Source of the DNA: Natrinema sp046097095
GTDB taxonomy: Archaea > Halobacteriota > Halobacteria > Halobacteriales > Natrialbaceae
Reading direction: 5' to 3'
Assembly (NCBI RefSeq): GCF_046097095.1
Contig: NZ_CP175699.1
Span: forward strand, 496,001-560,000
Length of the DNA stretch: 64,000 nucleotides
Shown: in pieces, positions 1 to 8,281 of the stretch
How positions within the stretch are numbered: the stretch's first letter is position 1
Layout of the letters: the number at the start of each line of letters is the position of its first letter
Notes under the pieces: model-generated
Database searches by the model: none
The model's input: the letters and a program-made list of their open reading frames with translations, nothing else
Told to the model about the DNA's origin: nothing
Made by a program: the position numbers and the translations under genes

Positions 1-642
1 GTCGCCGACGGCGTCGCGGACCGTCTCGACGATCTTCTCATTTTCCTTCATCCCCTCGCGGCCCGCTTCGGGTCCGTAGCGAAACCGCAGCTTCATCGCG
101 TCGAAGCCCTGCTCGGCGTAGTTCTGGGCCTCCCGCTCGAGTGTCTCGTGGTCGACGGGGTGGAGGTTGCTCGCGTAGCAGGGGATCTCGTCGGTGACGG
201 GACCGCCCAGCAGTTCGTACACCGGCTTGTCGGCTTCCTTGCCGGCGATATCCCAGAGCGCGAGGTCGACCGCGCTGATGGCCTCGACGGCCGCACCCTT
301 CCGGCCGAAGGGGATCGTCGCCCGGTACATCATGTCCCAGAGCCGCTCGCGCTTGCGGGGATCCTCGCCGACGACGAGTTTCGAGAGCGTCTCGTCGACG
401 ATCGTCTCGATCGCTCCCGTCGCCCAGTTGCCGACGCCGACACCGGTGATGCCCGCGTCCGTCTCGACCTCGACGACGACGTCGCCGACCGGCCCCATCC
501 ACGCTCGACGGGCCTGCGGGTTGTCGCCGTCGGCGTTATTGTACTCGTCGAACTTGCTCATGACGGTGACGAGCGGGAATTCGACGAACTCGCCCCAGGA
601 ATCGGTACTGACCTTCGTGACGTTGACGTTCGTTATCTCCAT
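1..642 (-). CDS. L-rhamnonate dehydratase, enolase superfamily (3' end outside window)
   Basis: This gene starts at 642 and runs off the left edge, leaving 214 codons that cover the capping domain and the start of the barrel. The protein begins MEITNVNVTKVST. It carries the segment AMKLRFRYGPEAGREGM (about residues 182-198), which matches the second-strand lysine region characteristic of L-rhamnonate dehydratases (Lys-x-Arg-Phe followed by a Gly-Pro motif and GM). The family dehydrates L-rhamnonate to 2-keto-3-deoxy-L-rhamnonate, using Mg2+. It is divergent from the dehydrogenase at 937 and shares a 294-bp promoter region with it, which fits a rhamnose pathway. A TATA-like CACTTATGTG lies on the minus strand at about 671-680, roughly 30-40 nt before the start. 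The metal-binding acidic residues and catalytic His lie beyond the window. Rhamnonate specificity is inferred from motif plus context and is fairly secure. Confidence 0.85.
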   Translation of the reverse strand, partial: MEITNVNVTKVSTDSWGEFVEFPLVTVMSKFDEYNNADGDNPQARRAWMGPVGDVVVEVETDAGITGVGVGNWATGAIETIVDETLSKLVVGEDPRKRERLWDMMYRATIPFGRKGAAVEAISAVDLALWDIAGKEADKPVYELLGGPVTDEIPCYASNLHPVDHETLEREAQNYAEQGFDAMKLRFRYGPEAGREGMKENEKIVETVRDAVGD

Positions 643-936
643 GGATTGACGTTCACTTCCGATGAATCTATCCTGATGTGTGTGCAACAGCCACATAAGT
701 GTTTGTAGTGACACGACGCTCTCGGCACGTGATATACCTCTCCTCCGCTCTCAAGAGGGGACTCCGAACGCGGCGGCCGCCGGCACCGAACGCGAAAGCC
801 GACGATTCCCAGCCGACCTCGAGTCTTCTCGCCAGTGAACCGGAAGTCGCCGTTTCGATCAACCGTGTCCACCTAAAGTTATATACGTGTGAATCCCCCA
901 CGTATTGCTAGCTCGACCAGAGCGAGGTAACCCTAC
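643..936. promoter_or_regulatory. Divergent promoter region of the rhamnose genes with inverted repeat
   Basis: This 294-bp non-coding gap lies between divergent genes. On the plus strand an AT-rich TATA-like AGTTATATA lies at 878-886, and ATACGTG (883-889) / CACGTAT (899-905) form a perfect 7-bp inverted repeat with a 9-bp spacer. The repeat overlaps the TATA box and the presumed initiation site. GAGGT at 924-928 sits 8 nt before the ATG at 937 and resembles a Shine-Dalgarno site, so this transcript probably has a short leader. On the minus strand CACTTATGTG (about 671-680) is the likely TATA region for the dehydratase. The inverted repeat is a candidate operator, perhaps for the IclR protein at 7078; that link is inference. 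Confidence 0.5.
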
Positions 937-1971
937 ATGAAGGCCATAGTACATACCGGTCCCAGAGCCATCGAAATCCGCGAGCGCGAGCAGGCAGTCC
1001 CTGACGCCGACGAGGTACTCGTTCGCGTTCACTCGGCGGGGCTGTGTGGTAGCGACGCCCACGCGTACAAGTACGAGGACGGCTACGAGTGGATCCCGAT
1101 CCCGCGAACTATGGGCCACGAGTACTCCGGCGAGGTCGTCGACGTCGGCGATGACGTCACCGACTTCGCGGTCGGCGACCACGTCGTCGAGGAGCCAATC
1201 CACGACTGCGGCTCGTGTTTCCAGTGTAAGAACGGCCAGCCGAACGTCTGTCAGAACTTCGAAATCACGGGCATGCACAACGACGGTGCCTACACTGAGT
1301 ACACGACGGTCCGGCCGCGTGATCTCCACCTGATCCCCGACGACGTGGCGCTTGGACACGCGAGCATCACCGAACCGCTCAGCATCGCGACGCGGGCGGT
1401 GTTCGATCAATCCTCCGTGACGCCGGGCGATACTGTTCTCGTCGAGGGTCCCGGCCCGATCGGCGTGCTCGTTGCGGCCGTCGCGGACTCGATGGGTGCC
1501 ACCGTCCTCGTCTCGGGACTCGGCAAAGATACGGGATATCGACTGCCGCTGGTCGAAGAACTCGGGATCGAGACGATCGATGTTGAGGCGACCGACCTCT
1601 CCGACGTCGTCGACGAGCGAACCGACGGCGTCGGCTTCGACGCCGTGTTCGATACGACCGGCCACTCGAGCGGCATCGAGATGGCCGTCGACCACGTTCG
1701 GAAAGGCGGGAAGATCGTCGTCGTCGGCCTCCCCGGCTCTCCCAGCGAAGTGTTCATGACGCCGGTCGTTCGCGGCGAGGTCGACGTGAACACGTCCTAC
1801 GGCTCGACCTGGCGGAACTTCGAACAGGCCATTCGACTCCTCGCAGCCGGTGCGATTGACGCTGACGTGATCATCGACCGCTCGTTCAGCGTCGACGACC
1901 CGACCGCCGCGTTCGAGGCGTTCCTCGAGTCGGAGACCTGCAAGCCGGTCTTCTCGTTTGCAGACCGCTGA
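937..1971 (+). CDS. Zinc-dependent medium-chain dehydrogenase, probable sugar-acid (2-keto-3-deoxy-L-rhamnonate) dehydrogenase
   Basis: This is a 344-aa medium-chain alcohol/polyol dehydrogenase (MDR superfamily). The N-terminal GroES-like domain has the catalytic-zinc Cys in GLCGSDAHA (about residue 37), GHEYSG (about 65), and Glu in ITEPLS. A four-cysteine structural zinc loop follows in CGSCFQCKNGQPNVC (about 92-106). The Rossmann nucleotide-binding motif is GPGPIGVL (about 171). Length is normal for the family. It diverges from L-rhamnonate dehydratase and precedes a lactonase-like amidohydrolase and an FAH-family hydrolase. The simplest reading is NAD-dependent oxidation of 2-keto-3-deoxy-L-rhamnonate to the 2,4-diketo acid in the diketo-hydrolase pathway. 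L-rhamnose dehydrogenase is an alternative, though that role is more often played by short-chain dehydrogenases. The MDR family call is very secure; the substrate is inferred. The start is supported by GAGGT 8 nt upstream. Confidence 0.85.
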   Translation: MKAIVHTGPRAIEIREREQAVPDADEVLVRVHSAGLCGSDAHAYKYEDGYEWIPIPRTMGHEYSGEVVDVGDDVTDFAVGDHVVEEPIHDCGSCFQCKNGQPNVCQNFEITGMHNDGAYTEYTTVRPRDLHLIPDDVALGHASITEPLSIATRAVFDQSSVTPGDTVLVEGPGPIGVLVAAVADSMGATVLVSGLGKDTGYRLPLVEELGIETIDVEATDLSDVVDERTDGVGFDAVFDTTGHSSGIEMAVDHVRKGGKIVVVGLPGSPSEVFMTPVVRGEVDVNTSYGSTWRNFEQAIRLLAAGAIDADVIIDRSFSVDDPTAAFEAFLESETCKPVFSFADR

Positions 1972-2160
1972 CCCGGACGATTTGACGAAATCCGTCTTGA
2001 GACCCCGTTTCTCCGAGCGGCGAGCGTGACACCCGACCGTGTGAATCGACGCCGACACCGCGAGCGACCGAACGCGGTTCCCGCGGTGACGGTCCGCTCG
2101 AGCGGACCGTCGCCTCGACACAACGTTTAGTATCGCTCGACACGTCGCTTTCCGCACACG

Positions 2161-3030
2161 ATGGTGATGGATACTCACACACACGCATGGACGCGACCGA
2201 CCCGAGACCACCCCTGGGTCAACGGCCCGTTAGTGGAGACCGTCGACGAGTTTTCCGTCGACGCGGTCTACCCCGCGGAAACGCTCCTCGCGGACATGGA
2301 CGAGGTCGGGATCGACGAGGCGGTCGTCGTCGGCTACCCGATCTGTGAGTGGACCGATAACTGGTACACCGTCCGGTGTGTTACGGAGCACGATGCGCTC
2401 TCAGGAATCGTGATGCTCGATCCGTTTGCCGACGACGCGGCCGACCGGCTGCGCGAGGCGATGGCCGTCGACGGCGTGCTCGGCTTCCGACTCGGCGCGA
2501 TTTGTCCGTCCGACCGCATGTGGGAGACGTTCGATCCCACCGTCGACTGGCTGCGCGAGGCGGTCGACGAGACCGCGTTCTGGGCGGCCGCCCGCGAGAC
2601 CGACGCGCTGGTGCAGGTACTCGCCCACGTCGACCAACTCGAGCAGGTGGGCGACCTCGTCGAGACCTATCCCGAACTCTCCTACGCGCTCGATCACTTC
2701 TGTCACGCCGGCCCTGACGTCCCGCCCGAAGACGCGCTCGGCGCACTCGAGCCCCTCGCCGGCGATGAGTACGACGTGGCGGTGAAAATCTCCGAAGTCG
2801 TCCACCGCTCCGCGGAGGGGTTTCCCTACGCCGACATGCACGACCACGTCCGCTGGCTACTCGAGACCTTCGGCCGCGAGCGGGTTATCTGGGGCTCGGA
2901 CTTTCCGAACGTCAGCGACGAGGCGACCTACGCGGAGAGCCTGCGGTGGCTCGAGCACGTCGACTGCCTCTCGAAGAATGATCGGGAGTGGCTCACCGAT
3001 CGGGCGATGCGGGAGCTGTGCGGGATCTGA
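2161..3030 (+). CDS. Amidohydrolase-2 family protein, probable L-rhamnono-lactonase
   Basis: This is a 289-aa TIM-barrel metal-dependent hydrolase of the amidohydrolase-2 type. The HxH motif is at the N-terminus (DTHTHAW, residues 4-10). ALDHFCH lies mid-protein (about residues 179-185), and the terminal barrel Asp is in WGSDFPN (about 242-248). Members of this family include sugar lactonases such as L-rhamnono- and L-fucono-lactonases, which hydrolyse the lactone made by sugar dehydrogenases. Its place between the dehydrogenase and the FAH-family hydrolase supports L-rhamnono-lactone as substrate. It lies 189 bp after the dehydrogenase and converges with the minus-strand FAH gene, with only 3 bp between the stop codons. 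A TATA-like GTTTAG at 2125-2130 precedes the start by about 31-36 nt. No signal peptide, so cytoplasmic. Confidence 0.8.
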   Translation: MVMDTHTHAWTRPTRDHPWVNGPLVETVDEFSVDAVYPAETLLADMDEVGIDEAVVVGYPICEWTDNWYTVRCVTEHDALSGIVMLDPFADDAADRLREAMAVDGVLGFRLGAICPSDRMWETFDPTVDWLREAVDETAFWAAARETDALVQVLAHVDQLEQVGDLVETYPELSYALDHFCHAGPDVPPEDALGALEPLAGDEYDVAVKISEVVHRSAEGFPYADMHDHVRWLLETFGRERVIWGSDFPNVSDEATYAESLRWLEHVDCLSKNDREWLTDRAMRELCGI

Positions 3031-3033
3031 GCG

Positions 3034-3870
3034 CTACTTGCCGACGACGTGGTTCTCGAGCGTGCCGATCCCGTCGATTTCGGCTTCGACGGTGTCGCCG
3101 GGCGAGAGCAGTTCCGGCGGGTCTCGGAAGATGCCGACGCCACCTGGGGTACCGGTCGCGATGACGGTGCCGGGTTGCAGCGTCAATCTGTGGCTGAGGA
3201 ACTCGATCGTCTCGCCGACGTCGAAGATGAACTCTGCCGTCGAAGACTCCTGTTTCACCTCGCCGTTGACCCGGAGTTCGACGGCGGCGTCATTGGCATC
3301 GATCGCGTCGGGTGCGGTCAGAGCCGGCCCCATCGGTGCGAACGTGTCGTAGCTCTTGCCGCGGAAGAACTGGCCGTCCTCGAACTGCGCGTCGCGCGCG
3401 CTAACGTCGTTGACGACCGTGTAGCCGGCGACGTACTCTTCGGCCTCGTCGGCCGGGACCTCGCAGGCGGTTCGGCCGATGACGACGCCGAGTTCGACCT
3501 CGTAGTCGACCTGTTCGACGTCCTCGGGGTGAACGATCGGCGCGTCCGGCCCGGTGACGCTCGAGGGCGATTTCGCGAACAACAGCGGGGTATCGGGGAT
3601 CTCCGCGTCCTGCTCTTCGGCGTGATCGTAGTAGTTCAGGCCGATACAGATGATCTGGTCGACCGAGGGAATCGGTACCAGATACGTCTCCGGCTCATCG
3701 ATTGCCGGCAGTTCGCCGGTATCGACGGCGCGACGGACGCGGCGGCGGTAGCCGGGCGTCGCGAGGTCCTCGAGCGACGGTTCTCCGAAGCGGTCCAGCG
3801 CGTAGATCTGGTCGTCGACGGAAACGCCCCAGCGGACGCCGCCGTCGGTCGCGAAGCGAACGAATTGCAT
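3034..3870 (-). CDS. Fumarylacetoacetate hydrolase family protein, probable 2,4-diketo-3-deoxy-L-rhamnonate hydrolase
   Basis: This is a 278-aa FAH-superfamily protein. It has the metal-binding stretch DYEVELGVVIG (acidic triad region), GYTVVNDVSARD, and the closing LQPGTVIATGTPGGVG, all hallmarks of the FAH C-terminal domain. In the L-rhamnose diketo-hydrolase pathway an FAH-type enzyme cleaves 2,4-diketo-3-deoxy-L-rhamnonate into pyruvate and L-lactate. Here it sits among rhamnonate dehydratase, dehydrogenase and lactonase on one side and an L-lactate oxidation module on the other, so that role is strongly suggested. A minus-strand TATA-like TTCAATATC lies near 3890-3900, about 25 nt before the start, which implies a leaderless mRNA. 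It ends convergently 3 bp from the amidohydrolase. Confidence 0.85.
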   Translation of the reverse strand: MQFVRFATDGGVRWGVSVDDQIYALDRFGEPSLEDLATPGYRRRVRRAVDTGELPAIDEPETYLVPIPSVDQIICIGLNYYDHAEEQDAEIPDTPLLFAKSPSSVTGPDAPIVHPEDVEQVDYEVELGVVIGRTACEVPADEAEEYVAGYTVVNDVSARDAQFEDGQFFRGKSYDTFAPMGPALTAPDAIDANDAAVELRVNGEVKQESSTAEFIFDVGETIEFLSHRLTLQPGTVIATGTPGGVGIFRDPPELLSPGDTVEAEIDGIGTLENHVVGK

Positions 3871-4002
3871 CGTATCGAAATTCCTGTCCTTGATATTGAA
3901 TCTTTCTCTCGGCGGAGTGCGATCGGACCGAATTCGGTCAATCGACGGGCTCGTCCGGAGACGATTCGAGTCGGCTGGGGACCGCTTAAGCCCGTTCGGA
4001 GA

Positions 4003-6225
4003 CTACTCGGACCCGTTCGGAGCGATGAGCGAGAGCGGATGCCGCGGGTGGCGGGCCAACAGCCCGTCCAGTTGCTCGAGACACGAGGTCCCACTGGCTA
4101 CGACCGTTCGATCAGCGGCCGCTGGCGTCTCGAACTGCTCTCTCAGTCGGTCGCCAACGTCCATACTCAGCTCGTAGTACTCGCGCTTGTAGCCGAAGCT
4201 CCCCGCCATTCCGCAACACTCGACGTCGGAGGTGGAGACGTCGTATCCCAGCCGCTCGAGGACAGCCGTCGTGTACGACTCGAGTCCGAGCGTGCGCTGC
4301 TGACAGTGGGAGTGATAGGCGACGTCGGAGCCGCCGTCGGCATTCTCGGCGTGTGTCAGCGCCGCGGGATCAGCCCCGTTCTCGAGCAGGCCGTAGACGT
4401 ACTCGAAGACCTCGTAGCTGCGCTCGGCGAGCGCTTCGTAGCGCTCCGCGTCGAGGAGGCGCTCGTACCCGCCGCGGACCATCGCGAGGTCGCTTGGCTC
4501 GATGGCGACGACGTCGTATCCCGCCTCGAGGTAGGGCTCGAGGTCGGCCGTGACCCGCTCGGCGTGCTCCTGGGCGGTGGCGATCATCCCCTGTGAGAGC
4601 GGCGCGCGGCCCGAGGCGGCGACGTCGGGGACCTCGACCGCGACGCCCAGCGCCTCGAGCGTGCGGACGGCCGCCTTTCCGCGGTCGGTCCGAATGTAGT
4701 TCGTGTAGAGATCGGGGTAGACGACGGCGTGGTAGTCCGCGCCGACGGGCCGGGGCACGTCGCGGTTTCGGAACCACTCGACGAACGTCTCGCGCTCGAA
4801 CGTGGGCAGATTGCGGCGGCGATCGACGCCGAGGACTTGCTCCATGAGGAGTCGGGAGGGGAGCAGATCTGCGGCCAAATTCGACACGGGCGCGGTCGCG
4901 GAGCCGAGTTTCGCCAGCGTCGCAAAGTTGCCGAAAAAGCGCTTCTGCAGGTCCATTCCGGCCGGCTCTTCGTCCGGTGTGAGTCCCTCGACAAGGAAGT
5001 CGAACCGGCCGTCCTCGGCCCCGCGATTGCGCCGGTCGCGGACGACCGTGTTGATCCACGGAATGTCGATTTTCACCGGGCACTGCTCGACACAGCGCGA
5101 GCAGCCGGTACAGAGGTCGTTGAAGTCGTCGGTCGATTCCCGCCCGTGGACGCCGGCCTCCCAGCCGGTCGCGATGCCGCCGGAGTAGGTCTCGCCGCCG
5201 AAGCCGTGGCCCCCGACGGACCGAAAGTTCGCACACGAGTTCGCACAGGCCGAACACCGGATGCAGTACAGCGTCTCCCGCAACTGGTCGTCCTCGCGCA
5301 TGTCCATCCGGCCGTTGTCCAGCAAGACGAGGTGAAAGTCCCGCTCGGCCGAGTCATCGGCGATCGGCCCGTCGTCGTCGAAGTCCACCGGCGGCGTCGA
5401 AACCGGCGGTGAGAACAGCGAGACGTAGGCGGTGATGTCCTGTCCCGTCCCTGAGCGCGCGATCAGTTCGACGAACGGCTGGAGGTCCTCGAACGTCGGG
5501 ACGATCTTTTCGACGCCCGCGACCGCGACGTGCGTGTTAGGCACGGCGACGGTCTTCCGAGCGTTCCCCTCACTCGTGACGAGCGCCATCGTCCCCGTGT
5601 CCGCCGTCACGAAGTTCGCGCCGGTGACGCCGATGTCCGCGTCCTCGATCCGCTCGCCGAGGTACTCCCGTGCGAACGCGGTCAACTCTTCGGCCGTCTC
5701 GAGTTCCGTATCCGGGTCAAAGTACTCGTTAAACAGGGCGGCGATCTCCTCGCGCGACTGGTGGATCGCCGGTGCAACGAGATGGCTCGGTGCCTCGTCG
5801 GCCACCTGTAGGACGAACTCGCCGAGGTCGGTCTCCCAGACAGCACAGCCCTCGGCCGTGAGGGCATCGTTAAGTTCGATCTCCTCGGTCGTCATCGACT
5901 TGGACTTGACGACGGTCTCGGCGTTTCGTTCGCGGGCGAGTTCGCGGACGTACCGATTCGCGTCGGCGGCGTCGTCGGCGACGTAGACGGTTCCCCCGTT
6001 GTCCTCGACCGTTGCGCGCACCTGCTCGATCAGTTCGGGGAGGCGCTCGATCGCGTCCTCTTTAATCGCCCGCGCCCGGTCTTTGTACGCGTCGTAGTCA
6101 TCGAGCCGATCGACGGACTCGTACCGGCCCTCGTTGAACCCGCGGGTGTTGCGCTCGACGCTGTCGCCCTCCGTGGCCATGACCTGCCGGATCCGGTCGG
6201 CCTTCCGTGATCGCTCGCTCGCCAT
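4003..6225 (-). CDS. LutB-LutA fusion: LUD domain, two 4Fe-4S clusters, CCG domain (L-lactate oxidation)
   Basis: This 740-aa iron-sulfur flavoprotein-associated subunit combines LutB and LutA. Residues about 50-275 form the LUD domain. The ferredoxin part has cysteines at about 321/324/327/331 and 372/375/378/382. A LutA-like CCG domain fills 495-740. The family oxidises L-lactate to pyruvate with LutC. The final CCG motif (ECCGMAGSFG, about 669-678) is intact. The expected first CCG is degenerate: it reads VAASGRAPLSQG at about 535-546, with both cysteines gone. The start overlaps the LutC stop (TAATG), which indicates translational coupling. The gene is placed beside the hydrolase that makes L-lactate. 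Usual LutA (about 240 aa) and LutB (about 475 aa) sum to this length. A glycolate-oxidase-like role is less likely given the context. Confidence 0.88.
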   Translation of the reverse strand: MASERSRKADRIRQVMATEGDSVERNTRGFNEGRYESVDRLDDYDAYKDRARAIKEDAIERLPELIEQVRATVEDNGGTVYVADDAADANRYVRELARERNAETVVKSKSMTTEEIELNDALTAEGCAVWETDLGEFVLQVADEAPSHLVAPAIHQSREEIAALFNEYFDPDTELETAEELTAFAREYLGERIEDADIGVTGANFVTADTGTMALVTSEGNARKTVAVPNTHVAVAGVEKIVPTFEDLQPFVELIARSGTGQDITAYVSLFSPPVSTPPVDFDDDGPIADDSAERDFHLVLLDNGRMDMREDDQLRETLYCIRCSACANSCANFRSVGGHGFGGETYSGGIATGWEAGVHGRESTDDFNDLCTGCSRCVEQCPVKIDIPWINTVVRDRRNRGAEDGRFDFLVEGLTPDEEPAGMDLQKRFFGNFATLAKLGSATAPVSNLAADLLPSRLLMEQVLGVDRRRNLPTFERETFVEWFRNRDVPRPVGADYHAVVYPDLYTNYIRTDRGKAAVRTLEALGVAVEVPDVAASGRAPLSQGMIATAQEHAERVTADLEPYLEAGYDVVAIEPSDLAMVRGGYERLLDAERYEALAERSYEVFEYVYGLLENGADPAALTHAENADGGSDVAYHSHCQQRTLGLESYTTAVLERLGYDVSTSDVECCGMAGSFGYKREYYELSMDVGDRLREQFETPAAADRTVVASGTSCLEQLDGLLARHPRHPLSLIAPNGSE

Positions 6226-6737
6226 TATTCCTCCGCGTCCTCCACGATGACCGCGTGGGTCTCTTGTGGGCCGTGCACGCCGTAGACGAGTTCCCCCATG
6301 TCGGCGGTCGCGCTCGGGCCGGTCGCGAGGACGGCGTCGCCGTCTCCGTTTCGGAACCGCTCGCCCAGCCGCTCGAATGCCGTGGCCATGTCGTCGACGA
6401 GGTCTCGCTCGCGGACGACGATCACGTGTCGATCGGGGAAGAGCCCGGCGAGTTCGGCACCCGCCGGCGTCGACTCGAGGACGACCGTTCCGTACTCAGC
6501 GACGCCGAGCGTGGCGGCCGTGACGCCACAGGCCGCCTCACGGAGCTGCTCGGGCGTCGGCTCGAGGACGACGTCCGTTCCCTCGAGTGTGATCGCCTCG
6601 AAGGGAAGCGGCGCACCGATCGCGGGCTCATCGATGACATCGGCGAGCGCGTCCCGAAACGCGGCCGGCGACGTCTGGGTGACGGCGGTCCGAACGCTTC
6701 TGAGGTTCGTCTCGAACGTCTCTAGCTGTGTCTCCAT
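6225..6737 (-). CDS. lutC: LutC-like LUD domain protein
   Basis: This is a LUD (lactate utilisation) family protein of about 170 aa, starting METQLETFETNLRSVR. Key stretches are GVTAATLGVAEYGTVVLES and the C-terminal LATGPSATADMGELVYGVHGPQETHAVIV; the GPS-ATADMG-GVHGP region is typical of LutC. It is the small subunit that works with the LutB/LutA fusion immediately downstream, with which it shares the overlapping TAATG. The reading frame stays open far upstream to 7088, but that extension is arginine-rich and lacks family character. An ATG at 6782 (MTRANFLASVSHDQA) is a reasonable alternative start. I prefer 6737 because the sequence then fits LUD-C length. Neither choice has a clear TATA box. 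Confidence 0.85.
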   Translation of the reverse strand: METQLETFETNLRSVRTAVTQTSPAAFRDALADVIDEPAIGAPLPFEAITLEGTDVVLEPTPEQLREAACGVTAATLGVAEYGTVVLESTPAGAELAGLFPDRHVIVVRERDLVDDMATAFERLGERFRNGDGDAVLATGPSATADMGELVYGVHGPQETHAVIVEDAEE

Positions 6738-7077
6738 TGCTTGGTCGTGACTAACCGATGCCAGAAAGTTGGCTCTTGTCATTGCCCCCACATCGTGTAA
6801 CGGACGAGACCCTGTATCGAATATCGCCGATCCCGGATCACGTTCGCTCGCACTCGAGCACGCTGGACGAGTCTGTCCGGCGACATCGAAGCCATCCGAC
6901 ACGGCGGTCGGGTCGACGCCTTCGATATCGGCGCTATCGGAGCCGGTCTCGACGGACAGCCAGAGTCCCCGATTCGGTCGGCATTGCGCCTTGCTCGACC
7001 GAGAGCGAGGGCGCCGTGACAGCGATTTCCGGCGTGGCCGGACAACTATTAAATATCTCCTCGTTGCGTGGGTGGGT
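6738..7077. other. Intergenic region between divergent lutC and the IclR gene
   Basis: This gap of 340 bases holds the divergent promoters. The plus-strand promoter of the IclR gene is clear (ATTAAATAT at 7048-7056). The minus-strand promoter for lutC is not obvious. Open frames across the region in both directions are arginine-rich and look like GC-driven shadows. If lutC starts at 6782 the gap shrinks to 295 bases. I see no RNA gene or repeat here. Confidence 0.5.
7048..7056 (+). promoter_or_regulatory. TATA-like element of the first IclR gene
   Basis: ATTAAATAT stands out in a GC-rich stretch and is centred about 26 nt before the ATG at 7078. This predicts a leaderless transcript and decides the start in favour of 7078 over the earlier in-frame start codons. 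Confidence 0.6.
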
Positions 7078-7842
7078 ATGTCGAACAAACCGCGTCAACC
7101 GGTTCAGGCCGCTGCGACGACGTTTCGAATCATCGAGACGCTTCACGACCTCAACGGGGCCGGCGTCTCTGAACTCGCGGACGAACTCGAGATGCCAAAG
7201 AGCACGGTCCACGACCACCTGCAGACGCTGACCGAGGCCGAATATCTCGTCAACGAGAGCGGGCGATACCACGTCGGCGCTCGCTTCCTCGAGTTAGGCG
7301 GGTTCGCTCGCAGTCAGATGAAGCTCTATCAGATCGCGTCCCCCGAAATCGAGAAGTTGGCGGCGGAGACCGGCGAGCACGCGAACCTCATGATCGAAGA
7401 GCACGGGAAGGGAATCTTCCTCAACAAGGCGAAAGGCCGAGACGCCGTGAACCTCGATACGCACATCGGCAAGCGCGTTCACCTCCACACCACCGCGTTG
7501 GGGAAGGCGATTCTCTCAAAACGGTCCGAAGCGGCCGTCGACGACGTTATCGATCGCCATGGGCTCCCCCGCGTGACCGAGAAGACGATCACCGACGCCG
7601 ACGAACTGAAGAGTCAACTGGCGGAGATTCGCGATACGGGATACGCGATCGACGACGAAGAACGGGTCGCCGGAATGCGGTGTGTCGCAGCGCCGATCTG
7701 TGATAGCGACGAGAATCCCCTTGGAGCGATCAGCGTCTCCGGACCGACGAATCGCTTTAACGACGAGACGTTCAGCACCGACATTCCGAAGACCGTTCTG
7801 AGCACCGCAAACGTCATCGAAGTGAACATGACCTATTCCTAA
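7078..7842 (+). CDS. IclR-family transcriptional regulator (probable rhamnose/lactate regulator)
   Basis: This is a 254-aa IclR-type regulator. The N-terminal winged helix-turn-helix (about residues 10-70) contains GVSELADELEMPKSTVHDHL, with the recognition-helix PKSTVHDHLQ. The C-terminal effector domain has the usual LHTTALGKAIL, RDTGYAIDDEE, GMRCVAAPI and GAISVSGP. It is divergent from lutC, so it most likely controls the rhamnose-lactate module, and perhaps the ABC importer that ends convergently beyond it. IclR-type regulators are known for archaeal sugar catabolism genes. The ATG at 7078 is chosen because a TATA-like element lies at 7048-7056 and the protein then has normal length. A paralogue lies at 42167 and shares, for example, the KTITD and GYAIDDEE blocks. 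Confidence 0.93.
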   Translation: MSNKPRQPVQAAATTFRIIETLHDLNGAGVSELADELEMPKSTVHDHLQTLTEAEYLVNESGRYHVGARFLELGGFARSQMKLYQIASPEIEKLAAETGEHANLMIEEHGKGIFLNKAKGRDAVNLDTHIGKRVHLHTTALGKAILSKRSEAAVDDVIDRHGLPRVTEKTITDADELKSQLAEIRDTGYAIDDEERVAGMRCVAAPICDSDENPLGAISVSGPTNRFNDETFSTDIPKTVLSTANVIEVNMTYS

Positions 7843-7999
7843 CCCCCGGCCGAACCGGCCTGTCAGATCCTCATTCGGCTACGCGTCTGTGGTGCAAAAC
7901 TTGCACCACCGACCGTGTCGACGAGGGGCCAGTGATCGCTGGGTACACAGCAGAGCGTTATCCTCGCAGTATCGATGCTGGCGACGCTGCAGCCGGCGG

Positions 8000-8281
8000 C
8001 TACGGGCCGTAGTGATACCAGATCCGGTAGACGACGGATCCGACGATGGCGGCGGCGAGGAGCGACAGGCTCCACAGTCCGACCACACCCGCCATCGGCC
8101 CGTCGAAGACGAACAGCCCGGCGAACAGGAGGAGGCTCGCGAGCGCGATCGAGACGTGGAGCCCCCGACCGCCTGGGAGACGCACGGAGCGGCGCTGTCT
8201 AGAGTTCGATTCACTGGACGGTTCCATCGCGGTAGTGTCGGTCATATCGGACATCTCTGTATCGTGTGAACGCTCTCTCAC
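8000..8281 (-). CDS. Small two-helix membrane protein, last gene of the ABC operon
   Basis: This protein of up to 93 aa has a polar, charged N-terminus and two hydrophobic segments (about residues 44-61 and 65-84) separated by a short DGPMAG turn; it ends WYHYGP. I recognise no family. The GTG at 8281 overlaps the stop of the upstream ATPase gene (GTGA), which suggests translational coupling. An internal ATG at 8254 (MSDMTDTTAMEP) is an alternative start and gives 84 aa. Being the terminal gene of the importer operon, it may be an accessory membrane subunit. The topology and a GLWS tetrapeptide recall the 97-aa protein at 58761, but the similarity is short. The function is unknown. Confidence 0.65.
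   Translation of the reverse strand: MRERSHDTEMSDMTDTTAMEPSSESNSRQRRSVRLPGGRGLHVSIALASLLLFAGLFVFDGPMAGVVGLWSLSLLAAAIVGSVVYRIWYHYGP

Noticed and set aside
859..2211. 450-residue open frame opposite to the dehydrogenase gene
   Set aside because: It mirrors the codon structure of the plus-strand gene in a GC-rich genome. The product is rich in Arg, Val and Asp with no family motif.
6738..7088. Long N-terminal extension of LutC
   Set aside because: No LUD-family character, no promoter, and it overlaps the start region of the IclR gene on the other strand.
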